64,000 nucleotides of DNA from JACCZR01 sp035296565 (GCA_035296565.1 DATHAQ010000015.1:69262-133261), one strand, 5' to 3'. Shown: positions 50,509 to 59,500, counted from the first letter of the stretch. Numbers and translations are program-made. The notes: generated by a model from the sequence alone, not told the origin.

Positions 50509-51486
50509 CTACCCGGTCGCGGTCGGGCTCTTCGCGCGGAGCTGCTCGAGCTCCACCTCGCCCTGGAGGCGCTCGACCTCGCGCGGGTCGAGGACGCCGG
50601 CCCCGAAGTGCTGTGTGGACTCCGCCCCGCAGGCGACCGCGAAGCGCAGGCAATCCTCCGCCGAACGCCGGTCGTAGCGGGCGGTGACGAACCCGGCCAG
50701 GAAGGCGTCGCCCGACCCCACGGCGGATACCGGCTCGAGCGGGTCCAGCGTCGCCCGGATCAGCCGCCGCGGGTTCGTGGCGTCCGTCTCGTCGCCCAGA
50801 AGCCCGAGGCAGCCGTCGGGAAGGGTCATGACCGCCTCGCGGGCGCCCAGGGCGACCATCTCGTCGACCGCCGTGCGGCGGTCCTCGTCGTCGGCGAACT
50901 CGTGGCCCACCAGCTCCTCGGCCTCGAGCTCGTTGGGCGTCACCACGTCGGGCTGAGCGCGGGTGGCCTGGCGCAGCGGGTCGCCCTCGCAGTCGAGCAC
51001 GGTGGTCACCCCCAGGCGGCGCATGCCCTCCACCAGGCGGGCGTAGAGGCCGTTGTCGACGCCGCCGGGAAGGCTGCCCGAGATCACGCACACACCGGCG
51101 CCCTTGGCCAGGTAGAGCAGCTTGTCGACGAACAGCTCGAGCTCCACCTCGGTCACCGAGGGGCCGCGCTCGTTGATCTCGGTCTGCTCGCCGGAGGTCG
51201 GGTCGACCACCGCGGTGGAGGTGCGCGACTCCTCGCGGATGCGGACGAAGTCGTTGAGGATCGCCTCGTCGGTGAGCTGCTGGATGATGCGGGTGCCGGT
51301 GGCACCGCCCGCCACCCCCGTCGCGATCACGGGCTGGCCCAGCGCCTTCAGCGCCCGGGCGACGTTCACGCCCTTGCCACCCGCCATCGCGGTCTGCTCG
51401 GTGGCCCGGTGTCGGCGCCCGAGACGGAAGTTGGGGACGGCGAGCGTCTTGTCGATCGCCGCGTTGAGGGTCACGGTGATGATCAC
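50509..51486 (-). CDS. PfkB-family sugar kinase, probably 1-phosphofructokinase-like
   Basis: A 325-residue ribokinase-fold kinase: MIITVTLNAAIDKTLAVPNF at the N-terminus and AGGKGVNVARALKALG near residue 36 match the FruK/LacC/tagatose-6-P kinase branch; VISGSLPGG and the anion hole/catalytic SAVGSGDAFLAGFVTARY follow. Fructose-1-P or tagatose-6-P is the likely substrate; no PTS or aldolase gene is adjacent. It overlaps the carboxypeptidase gene by 4 bp. Confidence 0.88.
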   Translation of the reverse strand: MIITVTLNAAIDKTLAVPNFRLGRRHRATEQTAMAGGKGVNVARALKALGQPVIATGVAGGATGTRIIQQLTDEAILNDFVRIREESRTSTAVVDPTSGEQTEINERGPSVTEVELELFVDKLLYLAKGAGVCVISGSLPGGVDNGLYARLVEGMRRLGVTTVLDCEGDPLRQATRAQPDVVTPNELEAEELVGHEFADDEDRRTAVDEMVALGAREAVMTLPDGCLGLLGDETDATNPRRLIRATLDPLEPVSAVGSGDAFLAGFVTARYDRRSAEDCLRFAVACGAESTQHFGAGVLDPREVERLQGEVELEQLRAKSPTATG

Positions 51487-52685
51487 GCGCGCACCCTCCG
51501 CATCACGAGTGCCGTCACGCCGATCAATATCGCGAGCGCGCCGAGCAAGGTCAAGGGGCCTGCCACGGAATGCAACATCCGGTTCGCAAACGACGCGCCC
51601 TCGACCTCGGCGGCGGTCACCAGCGGCACGCGACGGACCACCCGACCACCCTCCAGGACGTCGACAGAGCCCACTCGGCGACCGGCCGGAAGCGGGCCCT
51701 CGACCTCCCCGGGTGCGTCGACGCGCTTTCGCACGCGCTGCCCGCGGCGCAGGGTCAGGTTGAGATCGCCGGCGGGAACGAGGGCCACCCTCTCGCTGCG
51801 CAGCTCGACGTCGGCCCGGGCCAGGGGGCGGTCGGCCTCGAGAACTCCGACGCGCCGGTACTGCGCGAGACCCCAGCGCAGCGCCGCGAGCGAGTCCTCG
51901 TCGCGCGCCCCCTCGCTCGGCTCACCCAGCACCACACTCACTACCCGGGCGCCGTTGGGAGCCTGTGCCGATCCCACCAGCACATAGCCGGCCGAGCCGG
52001 TGTGACCTGTCTTTACGCCGGTGACCGGGCGCACGCCCTCGCGCACGAGGTCGTTGCGGTTGTCGACCGCCCGCCGGCGGCTGCCCGACTCGAGCCGGGC
52101 GCTCGGCATACGGACGATCTGGGCGAAGCGGCGGTTGCGAAGCAGCCGGCGGGCCAGCGTGGACAGGTCCGCGGCCGTTGAGTAGTTGGACGGGTCGTCG
52201 AGGCCGATCGGGTTGGCGTAGCTCGTGCCACGCAGCCCCAGCTCGCGCGCCCGCGCGTTCATGTCCTGCACGAAGGCCGGGCGCGAGCCCGACACGCCCT
52301 GCGCGAGTGCCACCGCCGCGTCGTTTGCGCTCTCGAGCAGCAGGGCCTCGAGCAGGTCGCCCACACGCATGCGCTCGCCGTCGGCGAGGTTGATCTTCGA
52401 CTCGACCGCCCCGGCCTGATAGTCGGTACCCCGGAACATGCGGCTCGAGCGCGAGCGCTCGAGCGTGAGCAGAGCGGTCATCAGCTTGGTGGTGCTGGCG
52501 ATGGAGCGCCGCGCGCGGGGGTTCTTGGCGAGCAGCACCGTGCCGTCGCGGGCGTCCACGACGATCGCGGACACCGCCCCGGTGAGCCGCGGGCGCTCCT
52601 GCGCGGAGGCGGTCGCCGGGCCCGCCAGCAGGACGAGCGCCACCAAGGCCGCCGGCAGCAGCCGCGGGGTGGCCCGGACGCCCAT
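51483..52685 (-). CDS. D-alanyl-D-alanine carboxypeptidase (PBP5-like)
   Basis: A 400-residue serine peptidase of family S11. A signal peptide (RLLPAALVALVLLAGPATASA) is followed by the catalytic motifs SIASTTKLM (SxxK, near residue 61), SAND (SxN, near 121) and VKTGHTG (KTG, near 222). A beta-sandwich domain and a C-terminal membrane helix (GPLTLLGALAILIGVTALVMRRV) complete it. It trims peptide stems in the wall. Its stop overlaps the PfkB kinase start (4 bp). Confidence 0.95.
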   Translation of the reverse strand: MGVRATPRLLPAALVALVLLAGPATASAQERPRLTGAVSAIVVDARDGTVLLAKNPRARRSIASTTKLMTALLTLERSRSSRMFRGTDYQAGAVESKINLADGERMRVGDLLEALLLESANDAAVALAQGVSGSRPAFVQDMNARARELGLRGTSYANPIGLDDPSNYSTAADLSTLARRLLRNRRFAQIVRMPSARLESGSRRRAVDNRNDLVREGVRPVTGVKTGHTGSAGYVLVGSAQAPNGARVVSVVLGEPSEGARDEDSLAALRWGLAQYRRVGVLEADRPLARADVELRSERVALVPAGDLNLTLRRGQRVRKRVDAPGEVEGPLPAGRRVGSVDVLEGGRVVRRVPLVTAAEVEGASFANRMLHSVAGPLTLLGALAILIGVTALVMRRVRA

Positions 52686-52688
52686 GCG

Positions 52689-53021
52689 CTAGCGGATCTT
52701 GAGCTTCTGGCCCGTGACGAGGGCCTGGGGATCGAGCTGCGGGTTGAGCTCCTGGAGCTGCTCGACATCCACACCGGTCTTCTCGGAGATGCTCCCGAGC
52801 GTGTCGCCGGTCTTGACCGTGTAGGTGCTCCCCGCTACGCGCTTGGGGCGGCGCTTGGGCTCGGGTTTCCTGCTGGACTGCGTCTGCGTCGCAGCGGAGC
52901 CACTCTTCTCCTCGTCGCCGCCGCCGCCGGACGTGGCCAGGACGAACAGGAACAGCACTGCACAGATCGCCAGGGCCGCGGGCGCGAGAACGCGCGCAGG
53001 GATGCCTCTGCGGGGCTCCAT
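52689..53021 (-). CDS. Membrane-anchored LysM protein
   Basis: A 110-residue protein with a membrane anchor (VLAPAALAICAVLFLFVLATS, residues ~11-31), a basic linker (RKPEPKRRPKRV) and one LysM domain (STYTVKTGDTLGSISEKTGVDVEQLQELNPQLDPQALVTGQKLKIR). It should bind peptidoglycan outside the membrane. The next gene, 3 bp away, is a D,D-carboxypeptidase, so both likely act on the wall together. Confidence 0.9.
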   Translation of the reverse strand: MEPRRGIPARVLAPAALAICAVLFLFVLATSGGGGDEEKSGSAATQTQSSRKPEPKRRPKRVAGSTYTVKTGDTLGSISEKTGVDVEQLQELNPQLDPQALVTGQKLKIR

Positions 53022-53046
53022 CGCCCGGCTCAGGATAGTTGGGCGA

Positions 53047-53949
53047 TCAGGATGCCTGCGCCGTGCGCCAGCCCGCGTCGCGCAGCTCGGACGCCGCAGC
53101 GGCCGCGGCGGCAGCCGGGTCGCCCCCGCGCTCGCGGTGCGCGCCGACGATCGAGCGCGACGCCGTGATCAGCCCCGCGGCGGGGCCGGGCGCGAACGCG
53201 GCGCCCAGCGCCTCGGCGCTGCCGCCCTGCGTCCCGACCCCCGGCATGAGGAACGGCGCGCGCGGCATGAGCTCACGCAGGCGGGCCAGGTGCTCGGGGC
53301 GGGTGGCCCCGCACACAGCGCCGACGTCCGAGAGGGCGCCCTTGCCCAGCTCGTCGGCGAGCCGGGCGAGCCGCTCGTACACCGGCGGCTCGCCGGTGTC
53401 CTGCAGGTCGGCCGCGCCGGGGTTCGAGGTGCGCACGAGCACGAAGACTCCGGAGCCCGTCGCGCGCGCGGCCTCCACCAGCGGCTCCAGGCTGTCGCGA
53501 CCCAGCAGCGGGTTGGCCGTGAAGGCGTCGGCGCCCAGGCCGGGCACGGCGCCGAAGGGGCTGGGCGTCTCTCCCACCAGCGCCTGGCCGTAGGCCCCGG
53601 CGGTGACGGGCACGTCGCCGCGCTTGCCGTCGGCGATCACCAACAGCCCGCGATCGCGGGCCGCCGCGACGGTGCTCTTCAGCGCGGCCCAGCCCGGCGC
53701 ACCGAGGCGCTCGAAGCAGGCGAGCTGCAGCTTGACCGCAACGCACGCCGGGCCAGCTGCCTCGATGGCCAGCAGACAGTGACGTGCGACCGCCGCCGCC
53801 GCGCGGACGGCAGGGTCGCCGTCCGGGTCGTGCTCCTCCGCGAGCGCGGCCGGCCACAACGCGGCCGGGTCGGGGTCGAGGCCCAGCACGACCTGGCTCC
53901 GCCGCTCCTCGACCAGAGCGGCGAGCCGATCAGGAAATGGAGAGCTCAG
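53047..53949 (-). CDS. pyrF: Orotidine 5'-phosphate decarboxylase
   Basis: A ~300-residue OMP decarboxylase of the long (type 2) kind. VVLGLDPDP near the N-terminus, VAVKLQLACFERLG, the catalytic ADGKRGDVP (Asp-x-Lys-x-x-Asp) and PFLMPGVGTQGG are intact. The family-like N-terminus SPFPDRLAALVEERRSQ lies upstream of the first GTG (53889) and is preceded directly by a stop, leaving CTG 53949 as the only start that keeps it; TAAGG stands a few bases before. It converts OMP to UMP. If GTG 53889 is used the protein loses 20 residues. Confidence 0.9.
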   Translation of the reverse strand: MSSPFPDRLAALVEERRSQVVLGLDPDPAALWPAALAEEHDPDGDPAVRAAAAVARHCLLAIEAAGPACVAVKLQLACFERLGAPGWAALKSTVAAARDRGLLVIADGKRGDVPVTAGAYGQALVGETPSPFGAVPGLGADAFTANPLLGRDSLEPLVEAARATGSGVFVLVRTSNPGAADLQDTGEPPVYERLARLADELGKGALSDVGAVCGATRPEHLARLRELMPRAPFLMPGVGTQGGSAEALGAAFAPGPAAGLITASRSIVGAHRERGGDPAAAAAAAASELRDAGWRTAQAS

Positions 53950-54056
53950 CTACGCCTTAGGCGAGCGAAACCGGTGGATGCGGGCGAGAAGGGGACGACG
54001 CATGCAGCGCACGCGAGTCCCCCCGATGACCCCGCCAGACGCCGGTTTGCGCCCCC

Positions 54057-54332
54057 CTAGCCCTTTACCGACTTCTTGAGCGCGCTGCCGGCGCTGAACT
54101 TCGGCACCTTGCTGGCGGCGATCTGGATCTTCTCGCCGCTCTGCGGGTTCACGCCCTGGCGGGCGCCACGGTGGGACACCGCGAACTTGCCGAAGCCGGT
54201 GAAGTTGACCTCACCTCCGCGCTGGAGGGTCTCCTCCACGACCTCCAGGAACGCGTCGACCGCTTCGGCCGCATCGCTCTTCGAGAGGTCGGATTTCGCG
54301 GCGACCTGGTCGACGAATTCTTGCTTGGTCAC
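54057..54332 (-). CDS. hup: HU-family DNA-binding protein
   Basis: A 91-residue nucleoid protein: MTKQEFVDQVAAKSDLSKSDAAEAVDAFLEVVEETLQRGGEVNFTGFGKFAVSHRGARQGVNPQSGEKIQIAASKVPKFSAG is the complete HU/IHF fold with the arm motif RQGVNPQSGEKI. No Lys/Ala-rich C-terminal tail of the mycobacterial HupB kind is present. The 108 bp upstream (54333-54440) hold no gene and are relatively AT-rich near 54395-54430, probably its promoter. Confidence 0.96.
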   Translation of the reverse strand: MTKQEFVDQVAAKSDLSKSDAAEAVDAFLEVVEETLQRGGEVNFTGFGKFAVSHRGARQGVNPQSGEKIQIAASKVPKFSAGSALKKSVKG

Positions 54333-54440
54333 TTTTCCTCCTAAATGGCGGGGGCAATACGGCGGCGAACGTAACAGCGCCTGCGGACACGCTCCCCTTG
54401 TTTATGCGGATTCAACCCCTGAAAGACCGCAGTTTGCGGC

Positions 54441-55790
54441 CTAGGAGCCGGAGACCGACATTTCGCTCACGAGCAGCGGTGGCGCCTTGACGCTGCCTCC
54501 GAAGGGCACCCAGCGGGCCTCGGACCCGACGGCCCGCACCGCCCGGAGCATGCCCACGAGGTCGCTGGCGATCGTGATCTCGCGCACAGGCCGGCCCAGC
54601 TCACCGCCCTCGATCAGACGGCCCTCGGCCCCTACCGAGAACGTGCCCGACACTGGGTTCACGCCCGAGTGCAGCCCGGCCACGTCGGTCACGAGGAGCC
54701 CCTCCCCCGCCTCCGCCGCCAGCTCGGCCAGCGAGCGCTCGCCGGGCTCCAGCAGCAGGTTCGAGGTGCCCACCGAGGGCTGCGCGCGATAGGAGCCGCG
54801 CCGCGCGTTGGCAGTGGTGGCGCGACCCGCCTTGCGGGCCGTGCGCGCGTCGAACAGGTAGGTGCGCAGGCGGCCGCCCTCGATGAGCGTCGTGCGTCGC
54901 GTGGGCGAGCCTTCGCCATCGAACGGCGAGCTGGCCAGGCCCTCGGGGTGGGCCCCGTCGTCGCTCAGGACGAAGGCAGGGTCGGCCACCTCGTCGCCCT
55001 CGCGCCCGGCGAACAGGGAGCGCCCGCGCTGGACGGCGTCGGCGGACAGCATCGACCCGATGAAGCCGATGAAGGAGGCCGCCACGAACGAGTCGAAGAG
55101 CACGGGGCAGCGCCGGCTCTCCGGCTGGCGCGCCCCGGTCAGGGCGAGGGCGCGTTCGGCGGCCTCGTCGCCGATGGCCGCGGCGTCGAGGCCCCCCGGG
55201 TCGCGCGCCATCCCCACGCCGAGGCCGGTCATCAGATCGGCGCCCTCGCCGGCGAAGGCTGACGCGTACGCGTGGGCCGAGCTGAGGCTGAAGCCGGCGG
55301 AGAAGCCCTCCGAGTTCGCCAGCGCGACCTCGCCCTCGCCGTCGGCGTAGACAGTGTCCTCGACCTGCGAGACGCCCGCGTGCGAGCGCGCCGCGCGCTC
55401 GATCTCGAGCGCGAGGTCCACCTTGGCCTCGGTGGACCAACCCGCGAGCTCGGGCGAGTGCAGGCCCTCCACCTCCGTGGCCCCGGTCTCCTCGGCCAGG
55501 CCGCCGTGCTCGTCGGGGTCGGCGATCCCCGCCGCCTCAACGGCGGCTCGGGTCAGCGACCGCAGGCCGTCGTCGCCGAGGTCGGTCCCGTAGGCGTGGC
55601 CCGAGCGGCCGTCCACGAAGGCACGCACGCCGACCCCGCGCCCGCCAGCGTCGCTGAGGCTCTCGACCGCGCCCTCGTAGACGCGGATCTCGCGGCTGCG
55701 GTCCTCCTCGGCGTAGGCCTCAGCCTCGGCGGCGCCCGCATCCTGGGCCGCCTCGACGGCGCGGCGCGCCACGCCCTCCAGCTCGCTCAC
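54441..55790 (-). CDS. TldE/PmbA-family protease subunit
   Basis: A 449-residue PmbA-type protein, the non-metal partner of TldD. It shows EDRSREIRVYEGAVESLSDAGGRGVGVRAFVDGRSGHAYG near the N-terminus, VLFDSFVAASFIGFIGSMLSADAVQRGRS mid-protein (no HExxxH), and LHSGVNPVSGTFSVGAEGRLIEGGELGRPVREITIASDL near the C-terminus. With TldD it would form a heterodimeric peptidase that degrades or matures small peptides. GTG 55790 overlaps the tldD stop by 4 bp. Confidence 0.9.
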   Translation of the reverse strand: MSELEGVARRAVEAAQDAGAAEAEAYAEEDRSREIRVYEGAVESLSDAGGRGVGVRAFVDGRSGHAYGTDLGDDGLRSLTRAAVEAAGIADPDEHGGLAEETGATEVEGLHSPELAGWSTEAKVDLALEIERAARSHAGVSQVEDTVYADGEGEVALANSEGFSAGFSLSSAHAYASAFAGEGADLMTGLGVGMARDPGGLDAAAIGDEAAERALALTGARQPESRRCPVLFDSFVAASFIGFIGSMLSADAVQRGRSLFAGREGDEVADPAFVLSDDGAHPEGLASSPFDGEGSPTRRTTLIEGGRLRTYLFDARTARKAGRATTANARRGSYRAQPSVGTSNLLLEPGERSLAELAAEAGEGLLVTDVAGLHSGVNPVSGTFSVGAEGRLIEGGELGRPVREITIASDLVGMLRAVRAVGSEARWVPFGGSVKAPPLLVSEMSVSGS

Positions 55791-57166
55791 GCCGTGCCTC
55801 CCACGGTCAGCTCGCGGATGCGCACGTGGGGCTGACCCACCCCCGCTGCCACCGACTGGCCGGCCTTGCCGCAGAAGCCTGACGCGATGATCAGGTCGTC
55901 GGCGATGCCGTCCAGGGCGGCCAGGGCCTCGAGCCCGTTGCCCACGAGCGTCGCCCCACGGACGGGCGAGGTGACCCTGCCGCCCTCGATCAGGTAGCCC
56001 TCCGAAACGCCGAAGACGAAGTCGCCGGTGGCCGGCTCCACCTGCCCGCCACCGAAGGAGGCCGCGTACAGGCCACGCTCGACGCCCTCGATCAGCTCGT
56101 CGACCTTCGCGCCCCCCGGAGCGAAGTAGGTGTTGGTCATGCGCGGGACGGGCAGGTGGCGAAATGACTGGCGGCGGCCGTTGCCGGTGGAGGAGACGGC
56201 GTCCTTGCGAGCCCGTAGCAGGTCGTACAGGTAGGAGGTCAGCTCGCCGTTCTCGATCACCGTCGTGCGGCGCGTGGGCGTGCCCTCGTCGTCGATCCCG
56301 TCGCTGCCCCACTCGTTGGCCTTCAGCCCGTCGTCGTAGGCGGTGACGAAATCCGGCGCCAGGCTCTGCCCCAGCTTCCCCTCGTAGACGCTCGCGCGCT
56401 TCTGGACGGCGTCGGCCTCCAGGCCGTGGCCGACAGCCTCGTGCAGCAGCACGCCCCCGAAGCCGTTTCCCACCACCACGGGCATGCGGCCGGTGGGGGC
56501 GTCGACGGCGTCGAGCAGAGCCAGCGCACGGCGGGCGGCCTTCGCCCCCGTCTCCTCACCGCCCTCGAGCAGCTCGAAGCCTCCGTGGCCGCCGAGGTTG
56601 TCGCTGCCCGTCTCGACGCGCTCCCCGTCGCGGGCGACGACCTGCGCCGCGAGCCGCACGCGCGTGCGGTCATCGGAAGCGGCCACGCCGTCGGAGTTGA
56701 AGACCTCGACCAGCCGGCGGCCCTCCGAATAGCCGGTCCGGGCTTGGCTCACCGCCGCGCCCTCGCCGCGCGCCCGCTCGTCGGCGGCGCGCAAGAGGTC
56801 GGCCTTACGCGCCGCGTCGACCTCGTGAGGGCGGGTCCTGACTGCGTGCCCGGCGGCCGCCCGGGCCGCCGCGAGCGCCGCCGGCTCGCGCGCCTCGGCC
56901 CGCACGGCGCCGGCCACCGAGTCGGCCACCGAGAGCAGGTCGTCCTCCCGCAGGCCGTCCACGTGCCCGAAGTAGGTAGCGTCCTCGACGACCACCCGCA
57001 GGCCCGCCCCGCGCTCGCTGCCGGCCTGCGGGTTCTCGATGCGCCCGTCGTCGAGGGCGAGGGAAAAGCTGCTTCGGTCCTCGGCGTAGAGCTCGGCCAG
57101 ATCGCCCCCGCGCGCAAGCGAACGGGCAAGGACGTGCTCGGCCAGCTGGGGCTCGACGAGGGTCAC
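55787..57166 (-). CDS. tldD: TldD-family metalloprotease subunit
   Basis: A 459-residue TldD. The zinc motif is VLLHEAVGHGLEADAV (HExxxH) near residue 250, with the third ligand expected in the conserved C-terminal GASGFCGK-like segment, here IIASGFCGKAGQSV. RDGERVETGSDNLGG and FGVSEGYLIEGGRVTSPVRGATL are typical. It is third in a four-gene coupled operon (57758 to 54441), so TldD, TldE and the two small upstream proteins are made together. Confidence 0.92.
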   Translation of the reverse strand: MTLVEPQLAEHVLARSLARGGDLAELYAEDRSSFSLALDDGRIENPQAGSERGAGLRVVVEDATYFGHVDGLREDDLLSVADSVAGAVRAEAREPAALAAARAAAGHAVRTRPHEVDAARKADLLRAADERARGEGAAVSQARTGYSEGRRLVEVFNSDGVAASDDRTRVRLAAQVVARDGERVETGSDNLGGHGGFELLEGGEETGAKAARRALALLDAVDAPTGRMPVVVGNGFGGVLLHEAVGHGLEADAVQKRASVYEGKLGQSLAPDFVTAYDDGLKANEWGSDGIDDEGTPTRRTTVIENGELTSYLYDLLRARKDAVSSTGNGRRQSFRHLPVPRMTNTYFAPGGAKVDELIEGVERGLYAASFGGGQVEPATGDFVFGVSEGYLIEGGRVTSPVRGATLVGNGLEALAALDGIADDLIIASGFCGKAGQSVAAGVGQPHVRIRELTVGGTA

Positions 57167-57411
57167 TTCTGGTGCCGCGCCCGCCGACCGCCCTCGGCCG
57201 GCCTGGGCTCGGCCAGAGTGGCCAAGCGCTCGGCGGCATCGAGCACGGCGTCGTAGCCGCGCGCCGACGGCTTGAGCAGGAAGGTCATGCCTCGCTCGTC
57301 GCCGAGCACGATGCGCGGCTCGCGGTCCTGAGCGCGCCGGCGGGCGGCCACCGCGAAGCCCTCGGCCACTGCGGTGGCGCGGGCCACGGCTCCCCGCGGG
57401 CGGTCCTTCAC
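57163..57411 (-). CDS. Small unknown protein in tldD operon
   Basis: An 82-residue basic protein with no family I recognise: GAVARATAVAEGFAVAARRRAQDREPRIVLGDERGMTFLLKPSARGYDAVLDAAERL then an Arg-rich end. GTG 57411 overlaps the upstream gene's stop and its own stop overlaps tldD, both by 4 bp. Such tight coupling suggests a role tied to TldD/E, perhaps as substrate or partner. Confidence 0.6.
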   Translation of the reverse strand: MKDRPRGAVARATAVAEGFAVAARRRAQDREPRIVLGDERGMTFLLKPSARGYDAVLDAAERLATLAEPRPAEGGRRARHQK

Positions 57412-57758
57412 GCCTCGACCCGTCCGAGCACGTGGCGCAGGTCCATGACCGCCAGCGAGGGCAGCGCGGTGCGGTTTGCCACCGCGGCCAGTGTGAAGCG
57501 CGCGTCGCGCACCGCGTAGATGCCCGCGCCCTCCACCTGGGCCTCCAGTTGCCCTGCCGGCCGGGAGGGCCAGGCGCGGTCCACAGCGGTGAACAGGTCG
57601 GCCGCGGCCGCCCCGAACTCGCGTGCGCGCCCTTCCGCGAGGCCCTCTGCGGCGAGCGGCTGACCGGCCGGGTCGACGATCACGGCCGCCCTTATCTCGC
57701 GCGACAGCTCGATGAGCGCGGCGGGCGCCTGGGCGGGCGAGAGTGGGCTTGTCGCCAT
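57408..57758 (-). CDS. Roadblock/LC7-like small protein heading tldD operon
   Basis: A 116-residue protein from ATG 57758. The pattern IELSREIRAAVIVDPAGQPLAAEGLAEGRAREFGAAAADLFTAVDRA, then GIYAVRDARFTLAAVANRTALPSLAVMDLRHVL, resembles a roadblock fold (variable strand, VDxxGxxLA turn, helix, two strands). Roadblock proteins usually serve small GTPases; none is adjacent here. Longer in-frame starts only add antisense-like sequence. Confidence 0.55.
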   Translation of the reverse strand: MATSPLSPAQAPAALIELSREIRAAVIVDPAGQPLAAEGLAEGRAREFGAAAADLFTAVDRAWPSRPAGQLEAQVEGAGIYAVRDARFTLAAVANRTALPSLAVMDLRHVLGRVEA

Positions 57759-57837
57759 GTGAGGCGAGACTAGCCCGTGGGGGCGTCCCGCTGACCGCAT
57801 GACGCCGGCGCCCTCCCGGCGCCGATAATGCGCTCCC

Positions 57838-57978
57838 ATGCCCCTGTCCCGGATCTCGTGGTGGTTGACGGTCGCCGCCTGCCTGGTCGCCGCCGTCCTG
57901 CTGATCGTCAACGGCTACTCGGGCTACTCCGGCGTGCTGCTGGCCGTCAGCGCGGCCGCGGCCGTGAACCTGCTCTAG
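57838..57978 (+). CDS. 46-residue membrane microprotein
   Basis: A short frame from ATG 57838: MPLSRISWWLTVAACLVAAV then LLIVNGYSGYSGVLLAVSAAAAVNLL. Two hydrophobic segments separated by NGYSGYSG make a likely helical hairpin. Coding bias is high in G/C thirds. It ends 2 bp from the convergent CDF-transporter gene. Function unknown. Confidence 0.55.
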   Translation: MPLSRISWWLTVAACLVAAVLLIVNGYSGYSGVLLAVSAAAAVNLL

Positions 57979-57980
57979 TC

Positions 57981-58901
57981 CTACTCGGGCTCTTCGTGCA
58001 CGAGCACGTCCGCGCCGCGCAGGCGCTGCGTGATTGCCGCGGCGATCTCGTGGCTGACCTCGTGGGCGCGAGCGAGCGTGGTGCCGTCCCGGAACTGGAC
58101 ATGCAGGTCCACGTAGCGCCGGCTGCCGGCCCTGCGCGCGCGCAGCTTGTGGAAGCCCACCACCTCCTCGGCCCCGTTCTCGTCGATCACCCGCCGGACG
58201 ACTTCTAGCTCGTCCGCCGGCAAGGCCTCGTCGACCAGCACGCGGGAGGTGCGCCTGACGATGCGCAGCCCCGCCACCACGATCGCGGCCGCGACCACCA
58301 GCGCGGTGATGGGGTCGAAGACCTGCACGCCGGTGATCTCGACCAGCGCCAGCCCGATCAGGACGCCGAAGGAGGTCATCGCGTCGGTGCGCAGGTGAGC
58401 GGCGTCGCCCTCCAGCGCCGGAGAGTCGGTACGGGCACCCTGGCGGTAGAGGTAGGCCGACACGCCCACGTTGGCCACCGCCGAGAAGCCGATGACCGCC
58501 AGGCCGATGCCGAGGGACTCCACCTCGGGCACGTCCACCAGCCGCCGCACCGACTCGATGACGATCACCGCCGCGCCGGCCAGGATCAGCATCCCCTCGA
58601 TCCCCGCCGCCAGGTTCTCCACCTTCTGGTGGCCGTAGGGATGAGACTCGTCGGCCGGCTCGTCGGCCTTGCGCACCGAGAAGAAGGCGACGAGCGAGGC
58701 CACCAGGTCGATGCTCGAGTGGATGGCCTCGGTGATGATCGCGATGGAGCCCGTGATCACTCCCGCAACGAGCTTCAGCGCGATCAACAGCGCGTTGGAG
58801 ACGATCGAGACCGCCGCCGCCCGGGACTTGGGCGGCGCCTGGGCATCGGGCCCGATGGCGCCGGCCGGCGCCTTCGCTGCCCGGCCCAGGGGTCCGCTCA
58901 C
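57981..58901 (-). CDS. Cation diffusion facilitator transporter
   Basis: A 306-residue CDF protein with six membrane helices. Metal-site residues are EAIHSSIDLVASLVAF (His, Asp on helix 2) and HLRTDAMTSFGVLIG (His/Asp on helix 5), giving an HD-HD type set usual for zinc transporters; the cytoplasmic domain with FHKLRARRAGSRRYVDLHVQFRDG follows. It exports Zn2+ or a related divalent ion against protons. Start GTG 58901 overlaps the rdgB stop by 4 bp. Confidence 0.92.
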   Translation of the reverse strand: MSGPLGRAAKAPAGAIGPDAQAPPKSRAAAVSIVSNALLIALKLVAGVITGSIAIITEAIHSSIDLVASLVAFFSVRKADEPADESHPYGHQKVENLAAGIEGMLILAGAAVIVIESVRRLVDVPEVESLGIGLAVIGFSAVANVGVSAYLYRQGARTDSPALEGDAAHLRTDAMTSFGVLIGLALVEITGVQVFDPITALVVAAAIVVAGLRIVRRTSRVLVDEALPADELEVVRRVIDENGAEEVVGFHKLRARRAGSRRYVDLHVQFRDGTTLARAHEVSHEIAAAITQRLRGADVLVHEEPE

Positions 58902-59476
58902 GGGCGCCCCTGCCTCAGCCGCGCAGCCAGCGCACGGGCTGCGCGGCCGCGGTGGCTGATCGCGTCCTTCTCGTCCGGCGACAGCTCGGACATGGTCCGG
59001 CCATCGTGCAGGTCGACCGGAACGAAGGCCGGGTCGTACCCGAACCCCCCGTCGCCGCGCGTCTGGTGGGTGAGCTCGCCCTCGCAGCTTCCGTGCGCAG
59101 TGAGCTCGCCGTCACCGTCGACGTAGGCCAGTACGCATTCGTAGGCCACGCGCGTGTCGCCGCCGGGAGGCACCTCGCGCAGCAACTTGGCGAGGTTGTC
59201 CTCGTCGGTGGCATCCTCGCCGGCGTAGCGGGCCGAGCGCACGCCGGGGCGGCCGTCCAACGCGACCGCGGCGATGCCGGAGTCGTCGGCCACCGCGGGC
59301 CGGCCGGTGGCGGCGTGGGCCGCCCGGGCCTTGATCAGGGCATTCTCGGCGAAGGTCTCCCCGGTCTCGGGCGGCAGCTCGACCTCCTCGGGGAGCAGCG
59401 TCAGCTCGTGCGGGGCGAGCAGCGGCTCGAGCTCACGCACCTTGTGCGCATTGCGGGTGGCGAGAATCAGCCGCAC
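58898..59476 (-). CDS. rdgB: XTP/dITP pyrophosphatase (RdgB/HAM1)
   Basis: A 192-residue house-cleaning nucleotidase: RLILATRNAHKVRELEPLL at the N-terminus, TFAENALIKARAAHAATGRPAVADDSGIAAVALDGRPGVRSARYAG and GFGYDPAFVP are signature segments. It removes non-canonical purine NTPs. It follows rph by 24 bp and precedes the CDF transporter in the murI-rph-rdgB order common in actinobacteria. Confidence 0.95.
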   Translation of the reverse strand: MRLILATRNAHKVRELEPLLAPHELTLLPEEVELPPETGETFAENALIKARAAHAATGRPAVADDSGIAAVALDGRPGVRSARYAGEDATDEDNLAKLLREVPPGGDTRVAYECVLAYVDGDGELTAHGSCEGELTHQTRGDGGFGYDPAFVPVDLHDGRTMSELSPDEKDAISHRGRAARALAARLRQGRP

Positions 59477-59500
59477 GTCGCCGCCCCGACCGCGCGGAGC

